A stretch of DNA of 64,000 bases, from positions 1 to 64,000 of the forward strand of contig NZ_PJRO01000012.1 of NCBI RefSeq assembly GCF_002858745.1, given 5' to 3'. Source of the DNA: Mesorhizobium loti. Its GTDB lineage: Bacteria > Pseudomonadota > Alphaproteobacteria > Rhizobiales > Rhizobiaceae. Every line of letters begins with the position of its first letter. Within the stretch, counting starts at the first letter, position 1. The notes under the pieces were generated by a model. That model saw only the letters and a list, made by a program, of their open reading frames with translations, did no database searches and was not told the DNA's origin. The position numbers and the translations under genes are program-made. Below, piece after piece: positions 1 to 8,564 of this stretch.

Positions 1-113
1 GCCAGCTGCTCACCCGTCACCGGGCTGCGCACCACCAGGTCGCCCCCAGAAAGCACATCCCCGGCAACCCCCAGCTTCCCAAGCAGATCTGCCGTTTCCT
101 TCGCTACCGTCAT
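1..113 (-). CDS. Aldehyde dehydrogenase, N-terminal fragment cut by the window edge
   Basis: Only the first 37 or so codons are present; the gene continues past base 1. The start ATG at 113 has an AGGTGA-like ribosome site just upstream. The peptide begins MTVAKETADLLGKLG and contains VRSPVTGEQ, which resembles the N-terminus of NAD-dependent aldehyde dehydrogenases of the ALDH7 (aminoadipate-semialdehyde or piperideine-6-carboxylate dehydrogenase) type. No catalytic residue lies in the visible part, so the family call rests on the N-terminal segment alone and is tentative. Confidence 0.5.
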   Translation of the reverse strand, partial: MTVAKETADLLGKLGVAGDVLSGGDLVVRSPVTGEQL

Positions 114-298
114 CACATTCACCTTTCAAATCTGTGCTGATATGGCGACAGCCAGGGCCATCTGCCACCTGCCGCTCGTCAGGCAGGTCTTTGGCGTGGC
201 ATTACCTGTTTCGCGCACAATCCGCCACCCCGGCATGGTCCAAGCCGGCGGCGTTTGCCGTTGATCCAGTGGTAAGAGAGCACTCGGCAGAAAGCGGT

Positions 299-1570
299 CT
301 AGCCCGCTTTTTCGGATTTGCCCTGTGCGGCCTCGGCCTTGAGCCGGTCGATATGCATGCGGATATGCGCAGCCTCGGCTGCGGTGTTGGCGAGCGCAAT
401 CGCTCTGTTGAAGGCGACACGCGCTTCGTCGTTGCGGCCGAGCTTCATCAAAAGCCCGCCCTTCAGGCCGAAGAAGTGGAAGTAGCCGGAAAGCCGGTCT
501 GCCAGCGGCTCGATCATGGCAAGCGCTTCCTCCGGTCCGCGCACTTTGGAGACCGCCACCGCGCGGTTCAGCGTCACCACCGGTGAAGGCTGCATGCGTT
601 CCAGCAGGCTGTAGAGCAGGTCGATCTCCTGCCAATCGGTGTCCTCCGCCTTGGCCGCGCGGGCATGGAGCGCCGCGATCGCAGCCTGCACCTGGTAGGG
701 GCCGGGCTGGCGATGGCGCAAAGCCTTGTCAACGAGGGCCAACCCCTCCTCGATCATCTTGCCGCTCCACAGCTCTCGATTCTGGTCTTCGAGCAGCACG
801 ATCTCGCGATTGGCATCGAAACGGGCCGGCGCACGGGCGTGCTGCAGCAGCATCAGCGCCAGCAGGCCCATCACCTCCGGTTCCGTCTGGAACAGCCTCA
901 GCAACAGCCGGCCAAGCCGGATCGCTTCTTCGCACAAAGGCTCCCGTGCCTGTGCTTCGCTGCTGTTGGTGGAATAGCCTTCGTTGAAGACGAGGTAGAC
1001 CATTGCCATGACGGCAGCGAGCCGCTCCGACCGCTCGACCGCCCCCGGCGTCTCGAACGGCACGCCGGCGTCCGCGATACGTGCCTTGGCACGGGTAATA
1101 CGCTGTTCCATGGCGCTTTCGCCGACCAGGAAGGCGCGGGCGATCTGCTTGACCGAAAGGCCGGAGACGATGCGCAGCGCCACTGCGATCTGCTGCGTGG
1201 ACGGCAAGTCTGGATGGCAGCAGATGAATAGCAGTCTCAGGATGTCGTCGCGATAGTGCGCACCATCCAGCCGCTCGGCGATGTCGGACTCGGCGTCTTC
1301 CAGATCCGACACCTGGTCTTCGTCCGGCATCGCCGTCTGCTTGCTTCTCTTGCGCACCGCGTCGATACCGCTGTTGCGGCCGACGAAAATCAGCCAGGCT
1401 GTCGGATCACGCGGCGGCCCGTTCTGCGGCCAGTTCTTCAAGGCGCGCAGGCATGCGTCCTGGAAAGCTTCTTCCGCCGTGTCGAGGTCGCGGAAGTAGC
1501 GCAGCAATGCCCCCATGGCCTGCGGCCGCGCGGCACTGATGACATTGCTGATCCAGGACAGGTCGCTCAT
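299..1570 (-). CDS. ECF sigma factor with C-terminal DUF6596/TPR-like extension (ECF42 type)
   Basis: RNA polymerase sigma factor of 423 residues. Residues 1-170 hold sigma region 2 (FRDLDTAEEAFQDACLRAL, then WLIFVGRNSGIDAVRKR) and region 4 (LSVKQIARAFLVGESAMEQR). The rest is the long extension typical of this group, including the YLVFNEGYS signature of DUF6596 and TPR-like helices near the end. There is no anti-sigma gene. The start ATG overlaps the stop of the upstream DGPF/YCII gene by 4 bases (ATGA), the usual partner of this sigma group. In that group the C-terminal extension, not an anti-sigma factor, is thought to control activity. The regulon is unknown. Confidence 0.9.
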   Translation of the reverse strand: MSDLSWISNVISAARPQAMGALLRYFRDLDTAEEAFQDACLRALKNWPQNGPPRDPTAWLIFVGRNSGIDAVRKRSKQTAMPDEDQVSDLEDAESDIAERLDGAHYRDDILRLLFICCHPDLPSTQQIAVALRIVSGLSVKQIARAFLVGESAMEQRITRAKARIADAGVPFETPGAVERSERLAAVMAMVYLVFNEGYSTNSSEAQAREPLCEEAIRLGRLLLRLFQTEPEVMGLLALMLLQHARAPARFDANREIVLLEDQNRELWSGKMIEEGLALVDKALRHRQPGPYQVQAAIAALHARAAKAEDTDWQEIDLLYSLLERMQPSPVVTLNRAVAVSKVRGPEEALAMIEPLADRLSGYFHFFGLKGGLLMKLGRNDEARVAFNRAIALANTAAEAAHIRMHIDRLKAEAAQGKSEKAG

Positions 1571-1941
1571 GATTTTACCGTTGCAGGACTGAATATGGAA
1601 ACGGGCCGGATCTCGTAAGAGCCGCCGCTGGGGTTGACCTCGGAAAGTTCGCGCGCGAACTGCAACGCCTCATCGAGATTTTCCACATCTACCGTGTAGA
1701 AGCCGAGGAACTGCTCCTTGGTCTCGGCAAACGGCCCGTCGATGACAAGGGATTCACCCTTCACCTTGCGCAGCGTCGTCGCTGCCGTCGTTGGCAGCAA
1801 CCGCGCTACCGGGCCAAGTTTGCCGGCTGAAGCATATCTTTGCTGAACGTCGAGCAGCTTGACCATCACCGTATCGTCCTGTTCCTTGGTCCAGGAACCG
1901 ACGACATCTTCGGAAGCGTAGCAAAGAACGGCATAAAGCAT
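1567..1941 (-). CDS. DGPF / YCII-related protein partnered with the ECF sigma factor
   Basis: A 124-residue single-domain protein beginning MLYAVLCYASEDV. It carries the family signature around DGPFAETKEQFLGFY and ends in a YCII-like ferredoxin fold. Such DGPF proteins are almost always encoded beside ECF42 sigma factors, and here the stop overlaps the sigma start (ATGA), so the two are translationally coupled. The biochemical function of the family is not established; it may sense or process a small molecule that links to sigma activity, which is inference. Confidence 0.88.
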   Translation of the reverse strand: MLYAVLCYASEDVVGSWTKEQDDTVMVKLLDVQQRYASAGKLGPVARLLPTTAATTLRKVKGESLVIDGPFAETKEQFLGFYTVDVENLDEALQFARELSEVNPSGGSYEIRPVSIFSPATVKS

Positions 1942-2029
1942 GGAAGGCCCTTTCTGTCTCAGAGGACGAAAGAGTTAGGCGCTTCCCGACACCACGTCGA
2001 TAAAAAATCTGCGATTTTTATACAGCTGT

Positions 2030-2902
2030 TCAGGCGACGGGAATGACGTCCACTGCTTGGGCGCCGGCTTGTCCGCCAGTGGTCTTGAGCACACCCACGA
2101 TCGGCGCCACATCGCCATAATCGCGGCCATAGCCGACGGTGATGTGGTCGTTGGAGGCGCGCATGCCGTTGGTCGGGTCGAATTCCTGCCAACCGGCCTC
2201 ACGCCCGCACCACACCCGTACCCAGGCATGCATGGCATCCGCGCCTTCCAGCCGCTCCTGACCGGCAGGTGGAATGGTGCGCAGAAAGCCGCTCACATAG
2301 CCGGCGGGGATGCCCAGACCGCGCAGGCCGGAAATCATGACGTGCGAAAAATCCTGGCATACACCGCGCTTCAGCGCAAAGGCATCGGACGCGCGCGTCT
2401 GCACGTCAGTCGCAGTACCGTCATAGGTGAAGTCGCGCCGGATGCGGTTGCATATGTCTGCCGCGGTCGCAGCCACCGAGCCATCACCACTTTCACGGGC
2501 GTAGGCGGTGATGGCAGGATCGAGATCCGCAAAATCGGTGGGGGCGAGAAAGTGATGCGGTGAATCGGGTTCGAGAGAGCGCACGGTGGCGATTTCGCGG
2601 GCAAGCCCAGCAATGCCCAGCGATACATCGAGCCCGGTTTCCGGCCTTGTAACCGAAACGCGTGCACTCATACGCACGTCGAGCGTACGGTGAACTTCGC
2701 GAAACGCGATAGCTGTCACGTTTGAGCCGAAGAAATCTTGGAAATCCGCTCGTTCGCCAGGCGCAGGCGAGAAAGACAACGATGCCGCCACGACACGTTG
2801 CCCGCCACCGAGATTGGCCGGTAACACCCGTACCAGGTGACGTCCGCCGCCAACGGCTGCCTCATAGTCGTAATGCAGGTTGAGGCGAATGTCGTAGAGC
2901 AT
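2030..2902 (-). CDS. Transglutaminase-like cysteine protease family protein
   Basis: About 290 residues, with a bacterial transglutaminase N-terminal beta region followed by a transglutaminase-like core. The catalytic cysteine lies in GVCQDFSHVM, the histidine in DAMHAWVRVW and the aspartate in WQEFDPTNG. The ATG at 2902 is preferred because GAGG lies 6 bases before it; an in-frame TTG at 2914 would overlap the stop of the upstream gene. It sits directly after the ATP-grasp/alpha-E fusion gene, the standard neighbour of this family. It probably cleaves or forms an amide bond on a peptide substrate that is still unknown. No signal peptide is seen, so a cytoplasmic location is likely. Confidence 0.85.
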   Translation of the reverse strand: MLYDIRLNLHYDYEAAVGGGRHLVRVLPANLGGGQRVVAASLSFSPAPGERADFQDFFGSNVTAIAFREVHRTLDVRMSARVSVTRPETGLDVSLGIAGLAREIATVRSLEPDSPHHFLAPTDFADLDPAITAYARESGDGSVAATAADICNRIRRDFTYDGTATDVQTRASDAFALKRGVCQDFSHVMISGLRGLGIPAGYVSGFLRTIPPAGQERLEGADAMHAWVRVWCGREAGWQEFDPTNGMRASNDHITVGYGRDYGDVAPIVGVLKTTGGQAGAQAVDVIPVA

Positions 2903-2910
2903 ACCGCGCC

Positions 2911-5322
2911 TCAACTGAAATAAGCCTTGGCAAGGCTGCCATAGAGCCCGCCGATTTCATCAGCCAGTGTGCTCAGTGCCGCAGCCGTCATGTCCGACGG
3001 CTCCTTGACCGCAAGCGCCGTGTTGAGCTTGAGGATATCCTTGGCTACCGGCGACAGATGACCGCTGCCGTTTTCGCCTGGCAGCAACCCTATCTCCGCC
3101 TTCAGCCGCTCGATCTGGAAAAAGATCGAACGGGGATTGAGCGGATCGAGTACCAGGAGATCGACAACAGTGCTGCGCCCCGCCTGCACCGGATATTGCC
3201 GGCGATGGGTCATGACACTGTCGCCGATCTCCAGCATCATGTCGAGCGCCCCTTCCGGTGCGTCCGGCCGCGTCAGCCGCGCCAGCACGCGTGCCGTCTG
3301 GATACCACGTTCCAGCCGCCGCCCGATTTCCAGGAAGCGCCAGCCGGTGAAGCGATACATGTTTTCGTGCAGCAGACCGGAAAAGCCGGCAAGCTTGCGA
3401 AGGATCACCGTCATGGCGCGCGTGGCATCGTCGCCGCGCGAAACCGTCTTCTCGAACAGATGCAGCGTCTTGGACAGGTCCTTCAGCGCCAGCCAGCCGT
3501 CCGGCGAGAACCGATCGCGCACCTGGCCGGCGCTGTAGACAGCACTGTCCATCATATCGAGCAGGCCGTGTGGCACCGGATCGGTGACATCGATGCCGAT
3601 CGGATCGAGATAAGCGCGCAACTCGGCAAGCAAAGGCATAGCCGGATCCGAGGTTTCGGCCAGCCGAACATGATAGGCGCGCAGGATACGGGCAGTGTCT
3701 TCGGCGCGCTCGATATAGCGGCCGAGCCACATCAGATTTTCCGCCGCCCGGCTTGGCAGGCTACCCGGCACGGTGCGGTCGAAGCCTTCGCTGTCACGCG
3801 GGAACAGCGTCTCGCGCTCGACGGGCTTGTCGCTGACCACCCAGACATCAGCCGCCTGACCACCGCGTTGCATGGCCAGCGCTGTCGGATCGAGTGAGAA
3901 ACCGACTCGCGCAAACCCGCCTGGCATCACCGTCCAGCCGGCTGGCGTGCGCGCCAGATAGACACGCAGACTGGCCGGGCGCGGCTCCAGCCGCCCGTCG
4001 ACATAGACCGGGGTCGTCGACAGCGTCACCGCCTCCTGCCCCACGAACGCGCTGCCCTCAGCCTCGATGCGCGCCGCCAGATCTGCCCGCGCTTCCGCAG
4101 ACAGCGAAGCCCCCAGGACACTGGCTCCATCATCCTCAAAGGCCAGGCGGGTCGACAGCGCGGGGCCGACAATCGTTCGCTCGAGATTGGCCAGCACATG
4201 CTTGCGTTCGGCTTCCTGTCCGCACCACCAGGTCGCAATACTGGGCAAAAGCAGATCTTCCTTGCACAATTCCTGACTGATACGCGGCAGGAAGGCGAGC
4301 AGCGCACGCGTCTCCAGCAACCCCGACCCCAGACCGTTCACTGTCGTGACCGCCCCCTGCCGTACCACCTCGACCAGCCCCGGCGTCCCGATCTGCGAAT
4401 CCGTCCGTAATTCCAGCGGATCGGCGAAGGCGGCGTCGAGGCGTCGCCACAGCACCGAGATCGGCACAAGGCCGGCCACGGTACGCACCATAAGCCGCCC
4501 CTTGGAGACGACGAGATCCTCGCCTTCAAGGAGCATGATGCCTAGATAACGCGCGATGTAGGCGTGTTCGTAGTAAGTCTCGTTGAGTGGCCCTGGTGTC
4601 AGGATGGCGACGCGACCGCGCGAGGCCGCCGCCGACGAGTTCAGGGCGTCGCGGAAGCGACGGAAGAAACCGGCCAACCGATGCACGTGCAGCTCGCCAT
4701 AAAGCTCGGACAGCGCACGTGTGGTGGCAACGCGGTTCTCCAGCGCAAAGCCGGCGCCAGACGGCGCCTGCATGCGGTCGCCCAGCACCCACCATCGCCC
4801 GTCCGGCCCACGTCCGAGCTCGAACGCACAGAAATGCAGGAAATACCCACCGGCCGGCGTCGTTCCCGCCAATGGCCGCAGATATTCCGGACTGCCTGCG
4901 ATCAGCCCGGGCGGCAGCACTCCACATTCCACCAGCCTGTTGGGCCCGTAGATATCGGCGGCGATCCGCTCAAACAGATCCGCTCGCTGGATCAGGCCTG
5001 CGCTGATTTCCGACCACTCGTTGTCATCGATGAGCAGCGGCACATGCGCCAGTGGCCACGCGCGTTCATTGGCACCGGCCTTGTCGTAGACACGGTAATA
5101 GACACCGGCATCGCGCAGATACTGGTCCGCCCGGGCAAAGCGCTGCGCCAGCTTTTCGGGACCTAGGGCCTGGAGTGATGCAATGAACGGCTTCCACAGC
5201 GGGCGCGGATTGCCCGTGGCATCGACCATCTCGTCGACGACGCCGTCGATCGGCCGATAATGCTCAAGCAGGCTGTGCACCTGCCCGGTCTCTCCTGCTC
5301 GCTGCTGATTCCCGCTCGCCAT
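2911..5322 (-). CDS. Circularly permuted ATP-grasp protein fused to an alpha-E domain
   Basis: An 803-residue protein. Roughly residues 1-480 match the circularly permuted type 2 ATP-grasp family (DUF404/DUF407; for example the RPLAGTTPAGGYFLHFCAFE and GVYYRVYD regions). The C-terminal 300 residues match the alpha-E helical domain (SRAAENLMWLGRYIERAEDTAR, then TVDLLVLDPLNPRS-like). The start at 5322 (MASGNQQ) is chosen over the longer frame because the upstream residues are arginine-rich and unlike the family. In many genomes these two domains are separate adjacent genes. ATP-grasp enzymes ligate carboxylates to amines, so with the downstream transglutaminase-like protein this may make and trim a peptide-like product. 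The product is not known. Confidence 0.88.
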   Translation of the reverse strand: MASGNQQRAGETGQVHSLLEHYRPIDGVVDEMVDATGNPRPLWKPFIASLQALGPEKLAQRFARADQYLRDAGVYYRVYDKAGANERAWPLAHVPLLIDDNEWSEISAGLIQRADLFERIAADIYGPNRLVECGVLPPGLIAGSPEYLRPLAGTTPAGGYFLHFCAFELGRGPDGRWWVLGDRMQAPSGAGFALENRVATTRALSELYGELHVHRLAGFFRRFRDALNSSAAASRGRVAILTPGPLNETYYEHAYIARYLGIMLLEGEDLVVSKGRLMVRTVAGLVPISVLWRRLDAAFADPLELRTDSQIGTPGLVEVVRQGAVTTVNGLGSGLLETRALLAFLPRISQELCKEDLLLPSIATWWCGQEAERKHVLANLERTIVGPALSTRLAFEDDGASVLGASLSAEARADLAARIEAEGSAFVGQEAVTLSTTPVYVDGRLEPRPASLRVYLARTPAGWTVMPGGFARVGFSLDPTALAMQRGGQAADVWVVSDKPVERETLFPRDSEGFDRTVPGSLPSRAAENLMWLGRYIERAEDTARILRAYHVRLAETSDPAMPLLAELRAYLDPIGIDVTDPVPHGLLDMMDSAVYSAGQVRDRFSPDGWLALKDLSKTLHLFEKTVSRGDDATRAMTVILRKLAGFSGLLHENMYRFTGWRFLEIGRRLERGIQTARVLARLTRPDAPEGALDMMLEIGDSVMTHRRQYPVQAGRSTVVDLLVLDPLNPRSIFFQIERLKAEIGLLPGENGSGHLSPVAKDILKLNTALAVKEPSDMTAAALSTLADEIGGLYGSLAKAYFS

Positions 5323-5499
5323 AAGCGATCTAGAACGTTGCTTGGGGCATGAGGTCAAGCCTCGCGGCCGCCAGAACCGCACATGCGTTTTTGCTCATCA
5401 AGGCTTGGCTGGCCTCAACGATGCAGCAACTGTCGCCTTTCATTTGCCCGTCTCCTTGTGTAAAGCGATGCCAGCAAACTCCCAAGATGGGCAAAAGCC

Positions 5500-6105
5500 A
5501 TGGACAAGTTCACTAAGCTCACCGGCGTGGCCGCTCCCCTGCCGATCGTCAACGTCGATACCGACATGATCATCCCGAAGGATTATCTCAAGACGATCAA
5601 GCGCACCGGACTCGGCAAAGGGCTTTTTGCCGAAATGCGCTTTAATGAAGACGGCTCCGAGAATCCGGATTTCGTGCTGAACAAGCCGGCTTACCGCAAG
5701 GCGCAGATTCTGGTTGCCGGCGACAATTTCGGCTGCGGTTCAAGCCGCGAGCATGCCCCGTGGGCACTGCTCGATTTCGGCATCCGTTGCGTGATCTCGA
5801 CCTCCTTCGCCGACATTTTCTACAACAACTGCTTCAAGAACGGCATTCTGCCGATCACCGTCAGCCAGGAAGACCTCGACAAGCTGATGGACGATGCCGA
5901 ACGTGGTGCCAACGCCACCCTCTCGGTCGATCTCGAAGCCAAGGAAATCCGCGGTCCGGATGGCGGCGTCGTGACGTTCGACCTTGATGATTTCAAGCGT
6001 CACTGCCTGCTCAACGGCCTCGATGACATCGGGCTGACCATGGAAAAGTCCGGCGCCATCGCCAGCTTCGAAAAGCGCAACGCCGAGCAGCGCCCCTGGG
6101 CCTGA
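5500..6105 (+). CDS. leuD: 3-isopropylmalate dehydratase small subunit
   Basis: Small subunit (201 residues, the normal length) of isopropylmalate isomerase, which converts 2- to 3-isopropylmalate in leucine biosynthesis together with LeuC. It has the swivel-domain signatures VNVDTDMIIPK near the start and DNFGCGSSREHAPWAL at about residues 76-90. It stands alone on the plus strand; leuC is not in the window and leuB lies 6.7 kb downstream. The 177 bases before it, divergent from the ATP-grasp gene, must hold its promoter. No leader peptide or T-box was recognised there. Confidence 0.97.
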   Translation: MDKFTKLTGVAAPLPIVNVDTDMIIPKDYLKTIKRTGLGKGLFAEMRFNEDGSENPDFVLNKPAYRKAQILVAGDNFGCGSSREHAPWALLDFGIRCVISTSFADIFYNNCFKNGILPITVSQEDLDKLMDDAERGANATLSVDLEAKEIRGPDGGVVTFDLDDFKRHCLLNGLDDIGLTMEKSGAIASFEKRNAEQRPWA

Positions 6106-6223
6106 GGCCATAGCCAGAAAGGCACGCTGGCGACCTGAGCCGGGGCTTCCGCCTGGGGTAGAATCATGATCGGCTAGCCCAGGCAGCAGCGGAATGGCCG
6201 CTGCCACGACAATGGGGGCTGCA

Positions 6224-7126
6224 ATGGGACCTTTTTCACGCCTTCTAACGGTGGGCTTGTTCTTGACCGGCATGGGCGACATCGCCCTCGCAGAGGAACA
6301 AGCGCCTCAAGGGGCGCCGCCAACAACGACGCGCCGCGCCCTTTATGCTCCCGAAGAACCGCCGTCCGCCCCTTTTGCTGGCGGCACTTTTACCGTTACT
6401 GAGGGTAGCCATGAGGAGTCGGACCAGAACATGGTTCTCGCCTATGAAGGCAAGGAAATCGCGCACGACTTCTTCATCTCCTTCAACCGGATCGCCAAGA
6501 TCGACGACACCGATGTAGCGCTGTTCAATCTCGAAAACGGCGGCGCCGGATGCAAACCCAGAGTCCTGATCCTTTGGAAGAAGGAAGGCAGCGCCACGCT
6601 CCAGAGCAAACGGTCGGAAGAGGACGATTGCGGCCAACTGTCGATGGCCGTTGCCGATGACGTTATCTATTTCATGCCCGATGTGTTGCCGGGGGGTGAT
6701 TCCATGAGCATCTTGCAGTGGACGCCGCTGGGTGGCCTGGCGACCGCCGGTCGGTTAAGCTTTGCGCCCGACCCCAACACGGGCTGGGACGATATCGACC
6801 TGTCGGGTGGATGGGGCATCGTCCACGCCTTCACAAACGAGGCCGTTTACAAGGCCGCCGAAAAACTGCTCGACGGCCGATTGCGTAACGTCGCCGAAAG
6901 CCTGCTGATCAGCAACGGGGTCAGGAAAACCCGATCCGGCGTCTTCTATGGCAGCGGTAACAAGCCGCATGCTGGCGCCGATGGCCAAGCCTTCATGGCG
7001 GTCGATGTGAAGAGCAGAAAGCTCTATTTTGCCTGGAAGAGCGACAAATCGGAATTGCAGACCTGGCCGGCGCTGGGGGACTGGCCAAAGGAAATCAAGG
7101 AAGAGCTGGAGAAGATATCCCTGTAG
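6224..7126 (+). CDS. Secreted protein of unknown function, first copy of a tandem pair
   Basis: About 300 residues, starting with a signal peptide (MGPFSRLLTVGLFLTGMGDIALAEE) that is probably cleaved after ALA. The mature part has FAGGTFTVTE, a conserved tryptophan-rich end (WPALGDWPKEIKEEL) and several cysteines (GGAGCKP, EDDCGQL). I do not recognise a family or an enzymatic motif. ATGs at 6194 and 6212 would add up to 10 residues; 6224 gives the cleanest signal peptide. The next gene is a clear paralogue along its whole length. The stretch just before this copy does not resemble ridA, unlike the second copy, which suggests that this is the ancestral 5' end. Confidence 0.7.
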   Translation: MGPFSRLLTVGLFLTGMGDIALAEEQAPQGAPPTTTRRALYAPEEPPSAPFAGGTFTVTEGSHEESDQNMVLAYEGKEIAHDFFISFNRIAKIDDTDVALFNLENGGAGCKPRVLILWKKEGSATLQSKRSEEDDCGQLSMAVADDVIYFMPDVLPGGDSMSILQWTPLGGLATAGRLSFAPDPNTGWDDIDLSGGWGIVHAFTNEAVYKAAEKLLDGRLRNVAESLLISNGVRKTRSGVFYGSGNKPHAGADGQAFMAVDVKSRKLYFAWKSDKSELQTWPALGDWPKEIKEELEKISL

Positions 7127-7157
7127 CAGCGCCCATCACTCCCTTGGAGAACCATCA

Positions 7158-7223
7158 ATGTGCAGACTGATCGCGACGGGCTCGCCCTTCGAAAAGACGG
7201 CAGGCCATTCGCGCACTGTCGCA
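7158..7223 (+). repeat. Duplicated 5' fragment of ridA fused in frame to the second secreted-protein gene
   Basis: These 66 bases, and the ribosome site before them, repeat the start of ridA at 8172-8237 with 8 mismatches by hand alignment. Similarity stops abruptly at the ATG of the secreted protein (7224). The simplest history is a tandem duplication of a unit made of the secreted-protein gene plus the first 22 codons of ridA. Confidence 0.85.
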
Positions 7224-8141
7224 ATGGGACCGTTTTCGCGCCTTCTGGCGGCAGGCCTTCTCTCGGTCGGTCTGGCCGGAATTGCCTTTGCGCAGGAACA
7301 GGCCCCTGCCCAACAAGATGCACCGGCCACGACGGTTCCCGACACCAGCGCACCCACAGCCACCGATGCTGACGAAAAGCCTGTGCCGGTACCCTTCGCC
7401 GGCGGCACTTTCACCATCACCGAGCAGCCGGAGATGGACAAGATCCTAGCCTTTGATGGCAAGGAGGTTGCCCGCGACTACGACGTCTTTTTCGACAAGA
7501 TCGTGAAGGTCGCCGGTACCGATGTCGCGCTGTTCGCAATCGGCCCCGGCGGTAACCAATGTGGACCCTCGACCCTGATTGCCTGGAAGCCGGAAACCGG
7601 CACCACGCTCCAGAGTGTGCGGATCGACCAGGATAATTGCGGAGCGCCGCCAACGGCCATTGCCGACAACACCATCTATTTCGTGCCCTATCTCATGCCC
7701 GGCGATTCCAAGGACGCCTTGCAGTGGTCGCCTCAGGATGGCCTGCAGATCGCCGGCCAACTGACCTACAAGCCCGAACTCAACACCGGCTGGAACGACG
7801 TCGACCCGTCGAAGTACCAGAACATCATCGACGCCTTCCACAACGAAGCCGTCTACAAGGCTGCCGAAAAACTGCTTGGCGACCAGATGGGCAATGTCGC
7901 GACGAGCCTGCTGGTCGGCGGCGGCACGGAAAAGACACCATCCGGCGCCTTCTACGCCAGCGGCTGCGTGCCGCATGCCTGCGGCGGCAGCGACGGCTTC
8001 ATGGCAGTCGACGTCAAGAACAAGGCGCTCTATTTCGCCCAACAGACCGACAAGCCGGAACCGAACGCTTGGCCGGCGCTGAAGGACTGGCCGGAAGAGA
8101 TGAAGGACGCCTTGAAGAAGGCGTTCCAGCAACCGCAATAG
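7158..8141 (+). CDS. Secreted protein of unknown function, second copy, with a ridA-derived 5' end
   Basis: Paralogue of the preceding gene, with the same signal peptide pattern (MGPFSRLLAAGLLSVGLAGI) and the same core (FAGGTFTIT, WPALKDWPEEMKD). Two in-frame starts exist. The ATG at 7224 begins exactly at the signal peptide but has no ribosome site. The ATG at 7158 has GGAGA 8 bases upstream and adds 22 residues (MCRLIATGSPFEKTAG...) that copy the N-terminus of the downstream RidA protein. By hand, 58 of the 66 bases 7158-7223 match 8172-8237. The function is unknown and export to the periplasm is likely. An added N-terminus would put extra residues ahead of the signal peptide. Confidence 0.68.
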   Translation: MCRLIATGSPFEKTAGHSRTVAMGPFSRLLAAGLLSVGLAGIAFAQEQAPAQQDAPATTVPDTSAPTATDADEKPVPVPFAGGTFTITEQPEMDKILAFDGKEVARDYDVFFDKIVKVAGTDVALFAIGPGGNQCGPSTLIAWKPETGTTLQSVRIDQDNCGAPPTAIADNTIYFVPYLMPGDSKDALQWSPQDGLQIAGQLTYKPELNTGWNDVDPSKYQNIIDAFHNEAVYKAAEKLLGDQMGNVATSLLVGGGTEKTPSGAFYASGCVPHACGGSDGFMAVDVKNKALYFAQQTDKPEPNAWPALKDWPEEMKDALKKAFQQPQ

Positions 8142-8171
8142 CGTCCGCCGCGGCGCTCGGGAGGATTATCA

Positions 8172-8564
8172 ATGCGCAGACTGATCTCGACGGGCTCGCC
8201 CTTCGAAAAGACGGCAGGGTATTCGCGCGCCGTCGTGCAGGGAGACTGGTGTTTCGTCGCCGGAACCACGGGGTATGACTACACCACGATGACCATGCCG
8301 GACAGTGTCGAGGCGCAGGCCCGCAACTGCATGGAAACGATCACCAAGGCGCTGAAGGAAGGCGGCTTCGAATTGGCCGATGTGGTGCGCGCCCACTACT
8401 ACATCACCGACCAGAACGACGTGGACAAGATCTTCCCCATCCTCGGCGAATATTTCGGCGACATCCGCCCGGCCGCGACCATGATCACCTGCCTGCTCAA
8501 CAAGCCGGAAATGAAGATCGAGATCGAGGTCACCGCGCTGCGCCGCGGCGCAGCGGGCCTATGA
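8172..8564 (+). CDS. RidA family (YjgF/YER057c/UK114) protein
   Basis: A 130-residue protein of the RidA family, whose best-known members hydrolyse reactive enamine/imine intermediates made by PLP enzymes. The C-terminal motif is conserved: IRPAATMITCLL contains the substrate-carboxylate arginine, and IEIEVTAL contains the family glutamate. GGAGG lies 9 bases before the ATG. The stop overlaps the start of the VOC gene by 4 bases (ATGA), so the two form an operon. It may be a RidA paralogue with a specialised substrate rather than the housekeeping one. Confidence 0.9.
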   Translation: MRRLISTGSPFEKTAGYSRAVVQGDWCFVAGTTGYDYTTMTMPDSVEAQARNCMETITKALKEGGFELADVVRAHYYITDQNDVDKIFPILGEYFGDIRPAATMITCLLNKPEMKIEIEVTALRRGAAGL

